Origin: Burkholderiaceae bacterium
Lineage (GTDB): Bacteria > Pseudomonadota > Gammaproteobacteria > Burkholderiales > Burkholderiaceae
DNA: 22,648 bases
Reading direction: 5' to 3'
Assembly (NCBI GenBank): GCA_022701965.1
Contig: JAKONL010000423.1
Span: 1 to 22,648 of the forward strand
The notes beneath the pieces were generated by a model. That model had not been told where the DNA came from. It was given only the letters and a program-made list of their open reading frames with translations, and ran no database searches. The position numbers were made by a program, and so were the translations under genes. Below are positions 5,886 through 13,789 of this stretch, piece after piece. Numbering within the stretch: position 1 is the stretch's first letter; each line of letters begins with the position of its first letter.

Positions 5886-7600
5886 GCCATGCCTTCCACC
5901 AGGAAGCGCACGCGCCGCACCCCCTGCCATTCGTCCGCGTCCAGCCGGAAGGCCAGCGTCGCGCGTCGCGGCAGCGGCTCGGTGTGGCTGAACCACATGC
6001 CGTCGACCGGCTGGCCCCGGTGCCGGAGCTTGAGTGCGAGATGCTTCTCGCCGACCAGGCGCTGCGACACCACCTCCATCTCCTCGCTGAAGGTCGGCGG
6101 TGCGAAGCCCTGGCCCCAGACCTCGTGGTGCAGCGTGTCGACCAGGTCGACGCGCAGGTATTCGGCGGCGAGCGGGCCGTCGGTGTCGAGCCGGCGCGTG
6201 AGCGTTGCGGCGTCGAGCCACTCGCGGGCGACCTCGGCCAGCGCGCGTTCGAAGACCTCGAACTTCTCGCGTGCGATGGTGCAGCCGGCGGCCATCGCAT
6301 GGCCGCCGAAGCGCAGCAGCACGCCGGGATGGCGCTTGGCCACCAGGTCGAGCGCGTCGCGCAGGTGGAAGCCCGGAATCGACCGGCCCGACCCCTTGAG
6401 CTCGTGCGACTTGCCCGGCGCGCCGCTGGCCGCGAAGACGAAGGTCGGGCGATGGAAGCGTTCCTTGATGCGCGAGGCCACGATCCCGACCACGCCTTCG
6501 TGGAACTCGGGCCCGAAGACGCTGATCGCCGCCGGCGTCGACACGCCCTCGGTCCCGGTCGCGACGAACAGCGATTCGGCCAGCGAGAGCGCCTTCTCGC
6601 GCATGCCGCCCTCGATGTCGCGGCGCTCGCGGTTGATGCCGTCGAGCAGGCGCGCGAGTTCGTCGGCGCGGCCCGGGTCGTCGGTCAGCAGGCATTCGAT
6701 GCCCAGCGTCATGTCGGCCAGCCGGCCGGCCGCGTTGATGCGCGGGCCGAGCGCGAAACCGAAGTCGAAGGTGGTCGCGGTCGGCGCGTTGCGCCCTGCG
6801 GCGCGGAACAGCGCGGCGATGCCGGCGGGCATGGCGCCGGCGCGGATGCGGCGCAGCCCCTGCGCGACCAGCCGGCGGTTGTTGGCATCGAGCCTGACCA
6901 CGTCGGCGACCGTGCCGAGCGCCACCAGCGGCAGCAGCGCGTCGAGCCGGGGCTGGCTCGCCGGGTCGAACACCCCGCGCGCGCGCAGTTCGGAGCGCAG
7001 CGCCAGCAGCACGTAGAAGATCACGCCGACGCCGGCGATGCTCTTGCTCTCGAAGCCGCAGGCCGGCTGGTTCGGGTTCACCATCACGTCGGCCTCGGGC
7101 AGCGTCGCACCGGGCAGGTGATGGTCGGTGACCAGCACCTGCAGGCCGCGCGCCTTCGCCGCCGCCACGCCCTCGACGCTGGCGATGCCGTTGTCGACGG
7201 TGACCAGCACGTCGGCGCCGGCATCGGCCACGCGTTCGGAGATCGGCGGCGTGAGGCCGTAGCCGTCGACCACGCGATCGGGCACGAGATAGGTCACGTG
7301 CTTCGCGCCGAGCAGCCTGAGCCCGCGCACGGCCACCGCGCAGGCGGTCGCGCCGTCGCAGTCGTAGTCGGCGACCACGCACAGCCGCTGGCCGTCGCGG
7401 ATGGCGTCGGCCAGCAGCACGGCGGCCTCGCGCGTGCCGAGCAGCGTGTCGGGCGGCAGCAGGCGGCCCAGGCCGTCGTCGAGCTCTTCCTTGGCCGAAA
7501 CCCCGCGCGCGGCGAACAGGCGTGCGAGCAGCGGATGCACGCCGGCCTGCTCCAGCGCCCAGACCGACCGCGGCGGGATGTCCCGCTCGACGATCTTCAC
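5879..7600 (-). CDS. recJ: Single-stranded-DNA-specific 5'-3' exonuclease RecJ
   Basis: A 573-residue DHH-family nuclease that degrades single-stranded DNA 5' to 3' in recombination (RecF pathway), mismatch and base-excision repair. Metal-binding motifs are complete: ADYDCDGATA (77-86, with D78, D80, D82), D136 in VTVDNGI, DHH at 159-161 in VTDHHLPG, and the DHHA1 motif GGHAMAAG at 432-439. The C-terminal OB-like region ends EWQGVRRVRFLVEG as expected, so the gene is full length (family 560-590) despite the truncated neighbour at its 3' end. GTG at 7600 was chosen over an ATG 36 codons earlier. It has GGAGG just ahead, overlaps the upstream stop as GTGA, and starts at the conserved segment KIVERDIP. 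Coupled to the upstream phosphoglycerate mutase-like gene. Confidence 0.96.
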   Translation of the reverse strand: MKIVERDIPPRSVWALEQAGVHPLLARLFAARGVSAKEELDDGLGRLLPPDTLLGTREAAVLLADAIRDGQRLCVVADYDCDGATACAVAVRGLRLLGAKHVTYLVPDRVVDGYGLTPPISERVADAGADVLVTVDNGIASVEGVAAAKARGLQVLVTDHHLPGATLPEADVMVNPNQPACGFESKSIAGVGVIFYVLLALRSELRARGVFDPASQPRLDALLPLVALGTVADVVRLDANNRRLVAQGLRRIRAGAMPAGIAALFRAAGRNAPTATTFDFGFALGPRINAAGRLADMTLGIECLLTDDPGRADELARLLDGINRERRDIEGGMREKALSLAESLFVATGTEGVSTPAAISVFGPEFHEGVVGIVASRIKERFHRPTFVFAASGAPGKSHELKGSGRSIPGFHLRDALDLVAKRHPGVLLRFGGHAMAAGCTIAREKFEVFERALAEVAREWLDAATLTRRLDTDGPLAAEYLRVDLVDTLHHEVWGQGFAPPTFSEEMEVVSQRLVGEKHLALKLRHRGQPVDGMWFSHTEPLPRRATLAFRLDADEWQGVRRVRFLVEGMAG

Positions 7601-8598
7601 AGCGCCTCCAGCACGGCCGTCGTGCTCGTGCGACGGAACCGGCGCCTGAGCCAGTCGAGCGCGCCGCCCTTTCGCGGCACGAAGCTGCGCGCGGCGCGGT
7701 CGCCGCACAGCGTGAGGACGACGGCCTCGCCGCGCGTGCTGGCCGCGAGAAGCTCGGCCACGGGACCGGCGTCGAGCGCTTGCCAGGCGGCGGACCAGGC
7801 GGCGGGGTCGTCATCGAGCGCGGGTCGGCGCAGCGTGTCGATCACCCTGGGCGTGTCCTTCGAGGGCTTGCCTTCCCTGGCGTCCTTGACGTCCTTCGGA
7901 AGGGCTCCGGTCCCGCTGAGCCAGAACGAATTGATCGGCTGCGTCCCGCGCGCCACGCGCTCGTCGTTCACGCGCTGTGTGTAGAGCAGCATCTGCATTT
8001 CGTTCTGCAGCTTTCGCACCGGCTTGAGCGCATCCGACAGCGGCGCCCAATCGGCGATCGACTGCCCGGCGACGCGGTCGACCGACGCTGTCGGCAGCGT
8101 GCGGAACAGCTCGCCGCGCGCGAGCCAGCGGCCGGGCGTGGCGGAGCGGCGCAACGAGATGCCGTCCTCCTGGAAGAAGGGCCGGGCGGCTTCGAGCAGC
8201 GCCAGCGATTCGGCTTCGGTGATCGCGATGCCGTCCGGATCGTCGAGCACGACCTGGTCGACCGCGACCTCCCAGTGGCACAGCGTGAGCAGCGCCCACG
8301 GCTCGCCCGAACCGGCGCGCGACAGGCCGCTGTGCTGCGCCTCGCGCGCGGCCCACGGGATCAGGCCGTCCTCGAACGGCATGCCGAGCGCGCGGGCGAG
8401 TGCGCGCTCGTGCGGCGGCGAAAGCGTCGTGCCGGCCTGCGCGTCGTCGCGTCCGGGGTCCGGCGCGAGCCGGCCGAGCAGGGCTTCGAGATTGGGCAGG
8501 CGCAGGGCCGACAGCGCGGCCCGGCAGGCGGGCGAGGCGTCGCCGGAGCGGCCGGCGAACGGAACCAGCAGGTGTCGGGAAGGGGAGGGTGGAGCCAT
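7597..8598 (-). CDS. Conserved protein upstream of recJ, phosphoglycerate mutase-like annotation
   Basis: A 333-residue protein of a family found in beta- and gammaproteobacteria, often labelled 'phosphoglycerate mutase' or 'regulatory protein'. I see no metal-binding or phosphohydrolase motif of a true cofactor-independent mutase, so the enzyme name is not supported by the sequence. Recognisable features are an N-terminal segment HLLVPFAG, a central LCHWEVAVDQV, the C-terminal signature INSFWLSGTGALP (about 232-244) and a basic tail. No signal peptide or membrane segment is visible. ATG at 8598 lies at the end of a 68-nt divergent gap with lolC and has only a weak Shine-Dalgarno. The stop overlaps the recJ GTG by 4 nt, so translation of the two is coupled; the functional link to DNA repair is unknown. 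Confidence 0.75.
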   Translation of the reverse strand: MAPPSPSRHLLVPFAGRSGDASPACRAALSALRLPNLEALLGRLAPDPGRDDAQAGTTLSPPHERALARALGMPFEDGLIPWAAREAQHSGLSRAGSGEPWALLTLCHWEVAVDQVVLDDPDGIAITEAESLALLEAARPFFQEDGISLRRSATPGRWLARGELFRTLPTASVDRVAGQSIADWAPLSDALKPVRKLQNEMQMLLYTQRVNDERVARGTQPINSFWLSGTGALPKDVKDAREGKPSKDTPRVIDTLRRPALDDDPAAWSAAWQALDAGPVAELLAASTRGEAVVLTLCGDRAARSFVPRKGGALDWLRRRFRRTSTTAVLEAL

Positions 8599-8651
8599 GG
8601 CGCCTATTGTCGGCGCGCCCCGCGAATGCCGAGGGACAAGGACCGGGATGC

Positions 8652-8657
8652 CACAAT
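8652..8657 (+). promoter_or_regulatory. lolC: Possible -10 element for lolCD
   Basis: CACAAT lies 9 nt before the lolC ATG in the 68-nt divergent gap 8599-8666. With a start ~7 nt downstream the leader would be only a few bases, and no Shine-Dalgarno is visible before the ATG, so lolC may be read from a near-leaderless mRNA. No convincing -35 box was seen. Confidence 0.35.
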
Positions 8658-8666
8658 TCCGCCCCT

Positions 8667-9923
8667 ATGTCCCTCCCCTACGAACTGCAACTCGGCTGGC
8701 GCTACACGCGTGCGGGCCGGGCCACGCGGCGCAACGGCTTCATCTCCTTCATCTCCGGAGTGTCGATGCTCGGCATCGGACTGGGCGTCGCGGCGCTGAT
8801 CATCGTGCTGAGCGTCATGAACGGCTTCCAGAAAGAGGTGCGCGACCGGATGCTGGGCGTTGTCTCGCACATCGAGATCTTCTCGCGCGACGGCCAGGCG
8901 CTGCCCGACATCGACGCGCTCATGGCTGCCGCGCGCAGGAACGCCGAGGTGGTCGGCGTCGCGCCCTTCATCGCCACGCAGGCGCTGATCGCCCGCGGCG
9001 AGGACATGAAGGGAACGCTGGTGCGCGGCATCGACCCGGCCCTGGAGCCGCAGGTGACCGACATCGGGACGACCGCCCAGAAGGGTGCGCTGTCGCGGCT
9101 GGTGCCGGGGCAGTTCGGCATCGTGCTGGGCGTCGAACTGGCGCGGTCGCTGTACGTGCGCGAAGGCGACCAGGTCACCCTGGTGGCGCCCGGCGGCCAG
9201 GTGACGCCGGCGGGCGTGGTGCCGCGGCTCAAGCAGTTCACCGTGGTCGGTACCTTCGATTCGGGTCACTACGAGTACGACTCGGCGCTCGCGATGGTGC
9301 ATGCCGACGACGCCGCGCGCGTGTTCCGCTTCGAGGGTCCGACCGGCGTTCGGCTCAAGCTCAGGGACCTGAACAAGGCCCGCGAGGTGGCCGACCAGCT
9401 CGCGGCCACGCTGCCGGGTTCGTTCCTGATCCGCGACTGGACGCGGCAGAACAAGACCTGGTTCGCGGCCGTGCAGGTCGAGAAACGCATGATGTTCATC
9501 ATCCTCACGCTGATCGTGGCCGTGGCGGCCTTCAACCTCGTGTCGACGCTGGTCATGACAGTGACCGACAAGCGCGCCGACATCGCCATCCTGCGCACCC
9601 TCGGGGCGAGCCCGCGCAGCATCATGGGCATCTTCGTGGTGCAGGGTGCGATGGTCGGGGTGATCGGCACCATCGGCGGCCTGCTGCTCGGCCTGGGCAT
9701 CGCCTATAACGTCGATGTCATCGTGCCGGCGCTGGAGCGGCTGTTCCACGCCAGCTTCCTGCCCAAGGACATCTACCTGATCAGCCGCATGCCGAGCGAC
9801 CCGCAGCGCTCGGACATCATGCCGATCACGCTGATCTCGCTGGCGCTGGCGTTCGTCGCCACGCTGTATCCGAGCTGGCGCGCCAGCCGAGTGAACCCCG
9901 CCGAGGCGCTGCGCTATGAGTGA
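8667..9923 (+). CDS. lolC: Lipoprotein-releasing ABC transporter permease (LolC/LolE family)
   Basis: A 418-residue inner-membrane permease that, with LolD, extracts outer-membrane lipoproteins from the inner membrane and hands them to LolA. The topology is typical: TM1 about 25-52, a large periplasmic domain about 53-273, then TM2 276-299, TM3 319-347 and TM4 384-403. Family motifs include the N-terminal GWRYTR, the sequence around TM1 ([17 protein letters not shown]), [20 protein letters not shown] (301-320, cytoplasmic coupling region) and the C-terminal [18 protein letters not shown]. Only one permease gene is present next to lolD, so the complex may be a LolC/LolC homodimer (LolFD-like) as in many non-enteric proteobacteria; a second permease elsewhere cannot be excluded. 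The stop overlaps lolD by 8 nt. ATG 8667 starts at the conserved [10 protein letters not shown]. Confidence 0.93.
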   Translation: MSLPYELQLGWRYTRAGRATRRNGFISFISGVSMLGIGLGVAALIIVLSVMNGFQKEVRDRMLGVVSHIEIFSRDGQALPDIDALMAAARRNAEVVGVAPFIATQALIARGEDMKGTLVRGIDPALEPQVTDIGTTAQKGALSRLVPGQFGIVLGVELARSLYVREGDQVTLVAPGGQVTPAGVVPRLKQFTVVGTFDSGHYEYDSALAMVHADDAARVFRFEGPTGVRLKLRDLNKAREVADQLAATLPGSFLIRDWTRQNKTWFAAVQVEKRMMFIILTLIVAVAAFNLVSTLVMTVTDKRADIAILRTLGASPRSIMGIFVVQGAMVGVIGTIGGLLLGLGIAYNVDVIVPALERLFHASFLPKDIYLISRMPSDPQRSDIMPITLISLALAFVATLYPSWRASRVNPAEALRYE

Positions 9924-10599
9924 TCCGAAGGTGGTTCTCCAGGTCCGTGGGCTGACCAAGCGATTCCACGAGGGCCGCATCGACCTGACCGTGCTGCACG
10001 GCGTCGACCTCGACGTGCGGGCCGGCGAGACGCTGGCCATCGTCGGCTCGTCCGGCTCGGGCAAGAGCACGCTGCTGCACCTGATGGGTGGGCTCGACGC
10101 GCCGACGTCGGGCAGCGTCGAGCTGCACGGCCAGAACATCGCGCACGTCGGTGCTGCCGAGCAGGGGCGGCTGCGCAACCGGCACCTGGGCTTCGTCTAC
10201 CAGTTCCATCACCTGCTGCCCGAGTTCAGTGCCCTCGACAACGTCGGCATGCCGCTGCGCATCCGTCGCGTGCCGCCGGGCGAGATGACGGAGGCCGCGA
10301 CGAAGATGCTGACGTCGGTCGGGCTCGGCGCACGCCTTCAACACCGTCCCGCGGAGCTGTCGGGCGGCGAGCGCCAGCGTGTGGCCATTGCGCGCGCGCT
10401 GGTCACACGACCGGACTGCGTGCTCGCGGATGAACCCACCGGCAACCTCGACCGCGCCACGGCGGACGGCGTCTTCGCCCTGATGCTGGATCTTGCGCAG
10501 CGCCACGGCACGGCTTTCGTGATGGTCACCCACGACGAGATGCTGGCCCGACGCTGCGACCGCGTGCTGCGTCTGGTAGCCGGGAGCCTTGCCGATTGA
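9916..10599 (+). CDS. lolD: Lipoprotein-releasing system ATP-binding protein LolD
   Basis: A 227-residue ABC ATPase that powers lipoprotein release. Walker [10 protein letters not shown] is at 44-52, the Q-loop with the LolD-specific signature [11 protein letters not shown] at about 94-104, the ABC signature LSGGE at 148-152, Walker B CVLADEP with D172-E173, and the H-loop H206 in VTHDE. The [11 protein letters not shown] segment separates it from the related MacB and FtsE ATPases. The ATG lies inside the last codons of the permease gene (8-nt overlap), so expression is coupled. A GC-rich inverted repeat 37 nt after the stop may end the transcript. Confidence 0.95.
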   Translation: MSDPKVVLQVRGLTKRFHEGRIDLTVLHGVDLDVRAGETLAIVGSSGSGKSTLLHLMGGLDAPTSGSVELHGQNIAHVGAAEQGRLRNRHLGFVYQFHHLLPEFSALDNVGMPLRIRRVPPGEMTEAATKMLTSVGLGARLQHRPAELSGGERQRVAIARALVTRPDCVLADEPTGNLDRATADGVFALMLDLAQRHGTAFVMVTHDEMLARRCDRVLRLVAGSLAD

Positions 10600-10635
10600 A
10601 CACGGGCGGGTGGTTGTCCGGGCTCGACCGCTGGA

Positions 10636-10663
10636 GCGAGGCCCAGTCCTGCACAGGCCTCGC
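10636..10663 (+). terminator. Possible terminator hairpin after lolD
   Basis: GCGAGGCC (10636-10643) and GGCCTCGC (10656-10663) are perfect 8-bp arms with a 12-nt loop in the 175-nt gap between lolD and the CsbD-like gene. No T-run follows, so intrinsic termination is uncertain. Confidence 0.45.
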
Positions 10664-10715
10664 CCCGATCACTACAGAACGTCGCGGAGCCTGCGGGAGT
10701 GTGAGGTCGATGAAC

Positions 10716-10739
10716 GAACCTAAATTGGTTTCTGTCGTT
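10716..10739 (+). promoter_or_regulatory. Candidate ECF-sigma-type stress promoter for the CsbD-like gene
   Basis: GAAC (10716-10719), 16 nt and CGTT (10736-10739) resemble the GGAAC-N16/17-CGTT pattern of EcfG-type general stress promoters; the first G of the -35 is missing. The same stretch has an imperfect inverted repeat (GAACGAAC at 10712-10719, GTTTGTTC at 10737-10744) and AACC-N6-GGTT at 10717-10730. It lies 35 nt before the start codon of a protein from a stress-induced family, which gives the assignment some weight. Confidence 0.35.
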
Positions 10740-10774
10740 TGTTCAATTCCCAACTTTCTCCAGAAGGAAAAACC

Positions 10775-11026
10775 ATGCTCGATCAAGCTGAAGGCGCAGT
10801 TCAAAAGGTAGCCGGCAAGGTGCAGGACGCGTTCGGCGCCGCGACCGGCGATTCGTCGACCCAGGCCGAAGGCAAGGCACGTCAGGTCGCAGGCTCGGCG
10901 CAGAAGGCCTACGGCGAAGTCGTCGACCAAGTCCGCGAATCTGCACTGGCGAACCCCGTCGCGACGATTGCGGCCGCCGTCGGTGCCGGTTTTTTCCTGG
11001 GTGCGCTCTGGGCCACGCGCCGCTGA
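10775..11026 (+). CDS. CsbD-like stress protein with ElaB/DUF883-like membrane tail
   Basis: An 83-residue protein. Residues 1 to about 50 are CsbD-like: two similar repeats, QAEGAVQKVAGKVQDAFG (4-21) and QAEGKARQVAGSAQKAYG (31-48), charged amphipathic helices typical of this stress-induced family. Residues about 60-83 are hydrophobic and glycine-rich with a basic end (NPVATIAAAVGAGFFLGALW, then ATRR), like the C-terminal anchor of ElaB/YqjD (DUF883) proteins that tether ribosomes or other partners to the inner membrane. A CsbD helix region plus an ElaB-type tail suggests a membrane-bound stress protein. The start ATG has GAAGGA about 7 nt ahead and a possible ECF-type promoter further up. 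It lies 28 nt before the bacteriophytochrome gene on the same strand, so it may be its first operon gene. Molecular role unknown. Confidence 0.85.
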   Translation: MLDQAEGAVQKVAGKVQDAFGAATGDSSTQAEGKARQVAGSAQKAYGEVVDQVRESALANPVATIAAAVGAGFFLGALWATRR

Positions 11027-11054
11027 GCAGCCTACCGAGAGGCTTCGCTGTCAC

Positions 11055-13316
11055 GTGGCTGAATCCGCACCCGCACGGGCACTGATCCAGCCACTTCAGA
11101 CATCGAGCCAGCTGGCGGACTGTGCCGCCGAACCGATCCGGACACCCGGATCCATCCAGCCCCACGGACGCTTGCTCGTCCTGGGGCTGGATGCGTTGGA
11201 AGTCGTGGCGTTCAGTGCCAATTGGGGCGACGAAGAGATCCGGCTCATCATCGACCGGATGAAAGCGGAGGGCTTCGACGGATCGAATTCCGGCGCCGTC
11301 CCTTCGGCCGTCGGGACGTTCGAAATCGGCGAACGCCGCTTCGAAGCCTCGGCGCATCGAACGGACTCTCATCTCATTGTCGAATTCGAGATCGCAACCG
11401 ATGAGCCCGGGCAGGAAGCGCCGATCTACTCCCTGTCCCGTATCTTCCTTCCGCAACTGCACAAGGCCACGTCGCTCGACCAGCTGGCGCAGCTCGCGGC
11501 CGACGAGATGAAGCGGCTCACGGGTTTCGGCCGATGTCTGGTCTACCGGTTCGACGAAGACGGCAACGGCGAGGTCCTCGCCGAACGACGCGACGACGGC
11601 TACGAAAGCTATGCCGGTCATCGCTTTCCTGCGGGAGACATACCGCCGCAGGCTCGTGCGCTTTATGTCCTGAACCGGTTCCGGCTGATCGCCGATGCCG
11701 ACTACGTCCCGGTGCCGCTGATGGCCTTCGGCGCGTCCATGGTGTCGCACGCTGTCGACCTCTCGCAGGCCCGGTTGCGCAGCGTGTCGCCGATCCATCT
11801 GGAATACATGCGCAACATGGGCACGCTGGCATCGATGTCGGTCTCGATCGTCATCGACGGCCGGCTTTGGGGACTCATCTCCTGCCACGACCGTGCGGCA
11901 CGCTTCCTCTGCACGCCGACGAAGCTGGCCTGCGAGCACCTCGGCCAGTTGCTGGCGCTGCAGATCCAGTCGACCGAGGCGACATCGACGGTTGCCGAAG
12001 GTCTGACCCTTCGGCAACTGACGCTGGCGATCGTCTCGCACCTGTCGGAGAGCGACGCCACGCTGCAGCACCTCGTGCGGGAGGCGTCGCTGCTGCTGCG
12101 CCTGACCCGGGCGCATGGGGCCGCCGTCGTGCTCGACGACCAGGTCTGGTCGGTCGGGAACGTTCCCGAGGTCGCGCATATCCAGGCGCTTTCGCGCTGG
12201 ATCGACGGCCTCGGCGTCGATGTCTACGAGAGCAGCGAACTCGCCGCGCATCCCGGCGGTGCCGGCCGCTTCGAACATGCTGCCGGCGTTCTCGCCATCT
12301 CGATCTCCCAGGTCCACCGCCATCAGATCCTCTGGTTCAGGCCCGAAATCGTGCAGACGGTGAAATGGGCGGGCGACCCGCGCAAGGCCGAGGTCTCGAA
12401 CGACGGCCGCATCCATCCGCGCGCGAGCTTCGCGAGCTGGGTCGAGGAGATACGCGGGCGCTCCCGGCCATGGTCGCAGGTCGAGATCGGTGCGGTGTCC
12501 GAATTGCGCCAGGCGCTCATCGGCATCGTGCTGCGCCGTGCGGAGGAGCTCGCGGCGATCGCCTCGGAGCTTGGCCGCGTCAACAAGGAGCTCGAAGCGT
12601 TCTCGTACACCGTATCGCACGACCTGCGCGCACCGATGCGCCATATCTCGGGCTATGTCGATCTGGTGCTGGACGTGGACGGCAGCCAGATCTCCGATCG
12701 GGCGCGACGCTATCTGGGCCAGGTCAAGGAAGCTTCTTCGTATGCCGGGCAGCTCGTCGATGCACTGCTCGATTTCTCGCGCATGAGCCGGTCGTCGCTC
12801 AAGTGCAAGAGCGTCGATGTGAACGTGCTGGTCGAGGGCCTGCTTCGCGAGCTGACCCGCCATGATCGCCACGGGCGGATCGAATGGTCGATCGCCCCCG
12901 ACCTGCCCACGCTGCACGCCGACCCGCTGCTGCTCCAGGTCGCGATCCGCAATCTGATGGCGAACGCAGCCAAGTATTCGCGCATCCGCAAACCGGCGCG
13001 GATCGCGGTGCGCGCGGTCTCGCGGGAGGACGGCGACGGCATCGAGGTCGAGGACAACGGCGTCGGCTTCCAGATGAAATACGCAGACAAGCTCTTCGGC
13101 GTGTTCCAGCGTCTGCACCGGGCCGAGGATTTCGAGGGCACCGGCATCGGCCTCGCCAGCGTCAAGCGCATCGTCGAGCGCCACGGCGGCACCGTCTGGG
13201 CGCACGGCGAGGTCGATCGCGGCGCGCGGTTCGGCTTCGTCGTCCCACGGGTGCCGGTGGCCGTTCGATCCCCGAGCCCAGAACGTTCATCCGCCAGCGG
13301 AGAGTCCCATGCTTAA
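11055..13316 (+). CDS. bphP: Bacteriophytochrome histidine kinase
   Basis: A 753-residue red/far-red photoreceptor kinase, domains PAS-GAF-PHY-HisKA-HATPase_c. C23 in QLADCAAEP, just before TPGSIQPHG, is placed as the biliverdin-attaching Cys of bacteriophytochromes. The GAF domain carries the chromophore-pocket Asp (D195 in RFPAGDIP, usually PASDIP), H248 in SPIHLEYMRNMG and H278 in LISCHD. The PHY domain has KWAGDP (437-442) and the tongue motif PRASF (456-460). The kinase has H522 in VSHDLRAPMRHI, N-box NLMANAAKYS, G1 VEDNGVGF and G2 GTGIGLAS. GTG at 11055 was chosen as the first plausible start placing the Cys at the usual distance from the N-terminus; its Shine-Dalgarno is weak, and an ATG 29 codons upstream lies inside the CsbD-like gene. 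Its stop overlaps the next response regulator by 8 nt. No heme oxygenase gene (bphO) is in the window. Confidence 0.94.
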   Translation: MAESAPARALIQPLQTSSQLADCAAEPIRTPGSIQPHGRLLVLGLDALEVVAFSANWGDEEIRLIIDRMKAEGFDGSNSGAVPSAVGTFEIGERRFEASAHRTDSHLIVEFEIATDEPGQEAPIYSLSRIFLPQLHKATSLDQLAQLAADEMKRLTGFGRCLVYRFDEDGNGEVLAERRDDGYESYAGHRFPAGDIPPQARALYVLNRFRLIADADYVPVPLMAFGASMVSHAVDLSQARLRSVSPIHLEYMRNMGTLASMSVSIVIDGRLWGLISCHDRAARFLCTPTKLACEHLGQLLALQIQSTEATSTVAEGLTLRQLTLAIVSHLSESDATLQHLVREASLLLRLTRAHGAAVVLDDQVWSVGNVPEVAHIQALSRWIDGLGVDVYESSELAAHPGGAGRFEHAAGVLAISISQVHRHQILWFRPEIVQTVKWAGDPRKAEVSNDGRIHPRASFASWVEEIRGRSRPWSQVEIGAVSELRQALIGIVLRRAEELAAIASELGRVNKELEAFSYTVSHDLRAPMRHISGYVDLVLDVDGSQISDRARRYLGQVKEASSYAGQLVDALLDFSRMSRSSLKCKSVDVNVLVEGLLRELTRHDRHGRIEWSIAPDLPTLHADPLLLQVAIRNLMANAAKYSRIRKPARIAVRAVSREDGDGIEVEDNGVGFQMKYADKLFGVFQRLHRAEDFEGTGIGLASVKRIVERHGGTVWAHGEVDRGARFGFVVPRVPVAVRSPSPERSSASGESHA

Positions 13317-13773
13317 ACCGATCCTGCTCGTCGAGGACGACAAGCGCGACCTGGAACTCACGCTGATCGCGCTCGAGCGCAGCCAGCTCGCCAACGAGGT
13401 CGTCGTGATGCGCGACGGCGCCGAAGCGCTCGACTATCTCCGGCGCGACGGCGTCCATTCGACACGCGCGGAAGGCAATCCGGCGGTTGTGCTGCTCGAC
13501 CTGAAGCTGCCGAAGGTCACCGGGCTGGAAGTGCTGCAGGCCGTCCGCGCCGACCCCGCGCTCGCCAGCGTGCCGGTCGTGATGCTGACCTCGTCGCAGG
13601 AAGAGGCCGACGTCCTTCGCAGCTACCAGCTGGGCGTCAATGCCTACGTGGTGAAGCCCGTGGCCTTCGATCATTTCGTCTCCGCGATCGCCGACCTGGG
13701 CGTGTTCTGGGCCGTGCTGAACGAACCCCCTCCCGGTTCGCTGCGGGCCGTGCGTCGCGGCGAAACGCAATAG
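13309..13773 (+). CDS. Single-domain response regulator (phytochrome partner, Rcp1-like)
   Basis: A 154-residue stand-alone CheY-like receiver of the phytochrome-associated Rcp1 type. Acidic residues E9, D10 and D11 (LLVEDD), phosphoacceptor D64 in VLLDLKLPK, T94 in VMLTSS and K116 in YVVKP are all present. The long loop between alpha-2 and beta-3 (YLRRDGVHSTRAEGNP) is typical of this subgroup. There is no output domain, so it should act by protein contact or as a phosphate shuttle. Its ATG lies within the last codons of the bacteriophytochrome gene (8-nt overlap), so it is the likely direct phosphoacceptor of that kinase. It may pass the signal to the hybrid kinase that follows 16 nt later. 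Confidence 0.93.
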   Translation: MLKPILLVEDDKRDLELTLIALERSQLANEVVVMRDGAEALDYLRRDGVHSTRAEGNPAVVLLDLKLPKVTGLEVLQAVRADPALASVPVVMLTSSQEEADVLRSYQLGVNAYVVKPVAFDHFVSAIADLGVFWAVLNEPPPGSLRAVRRGETQ

Positions 13774-13789
13774 ACCCGACGCGAGGCCC

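Noticed and set aside
5886..7016. Long continuation of the response-regulator frame to 428 codons
   Set aside because: Beyond about 5885 the frame is antisense to recJ and has no receiver or output-domain similarity.
10596..10811. 71-codon plus-strand frame between lolD and the CsbD-like gene
   Set aside because: No Shine-Dalgarno, no similarity, and it spans the putative terminator and promoter before overlapping the CsbD-like gene.
10743..13205. 820-codon minus-strand frame opposite the bacteriophytochrome
   Set aside because: Pure shadow: Asp/Arg/Leu-rich, no motif, while the plus strand encodes a complete phytochrome kinase.
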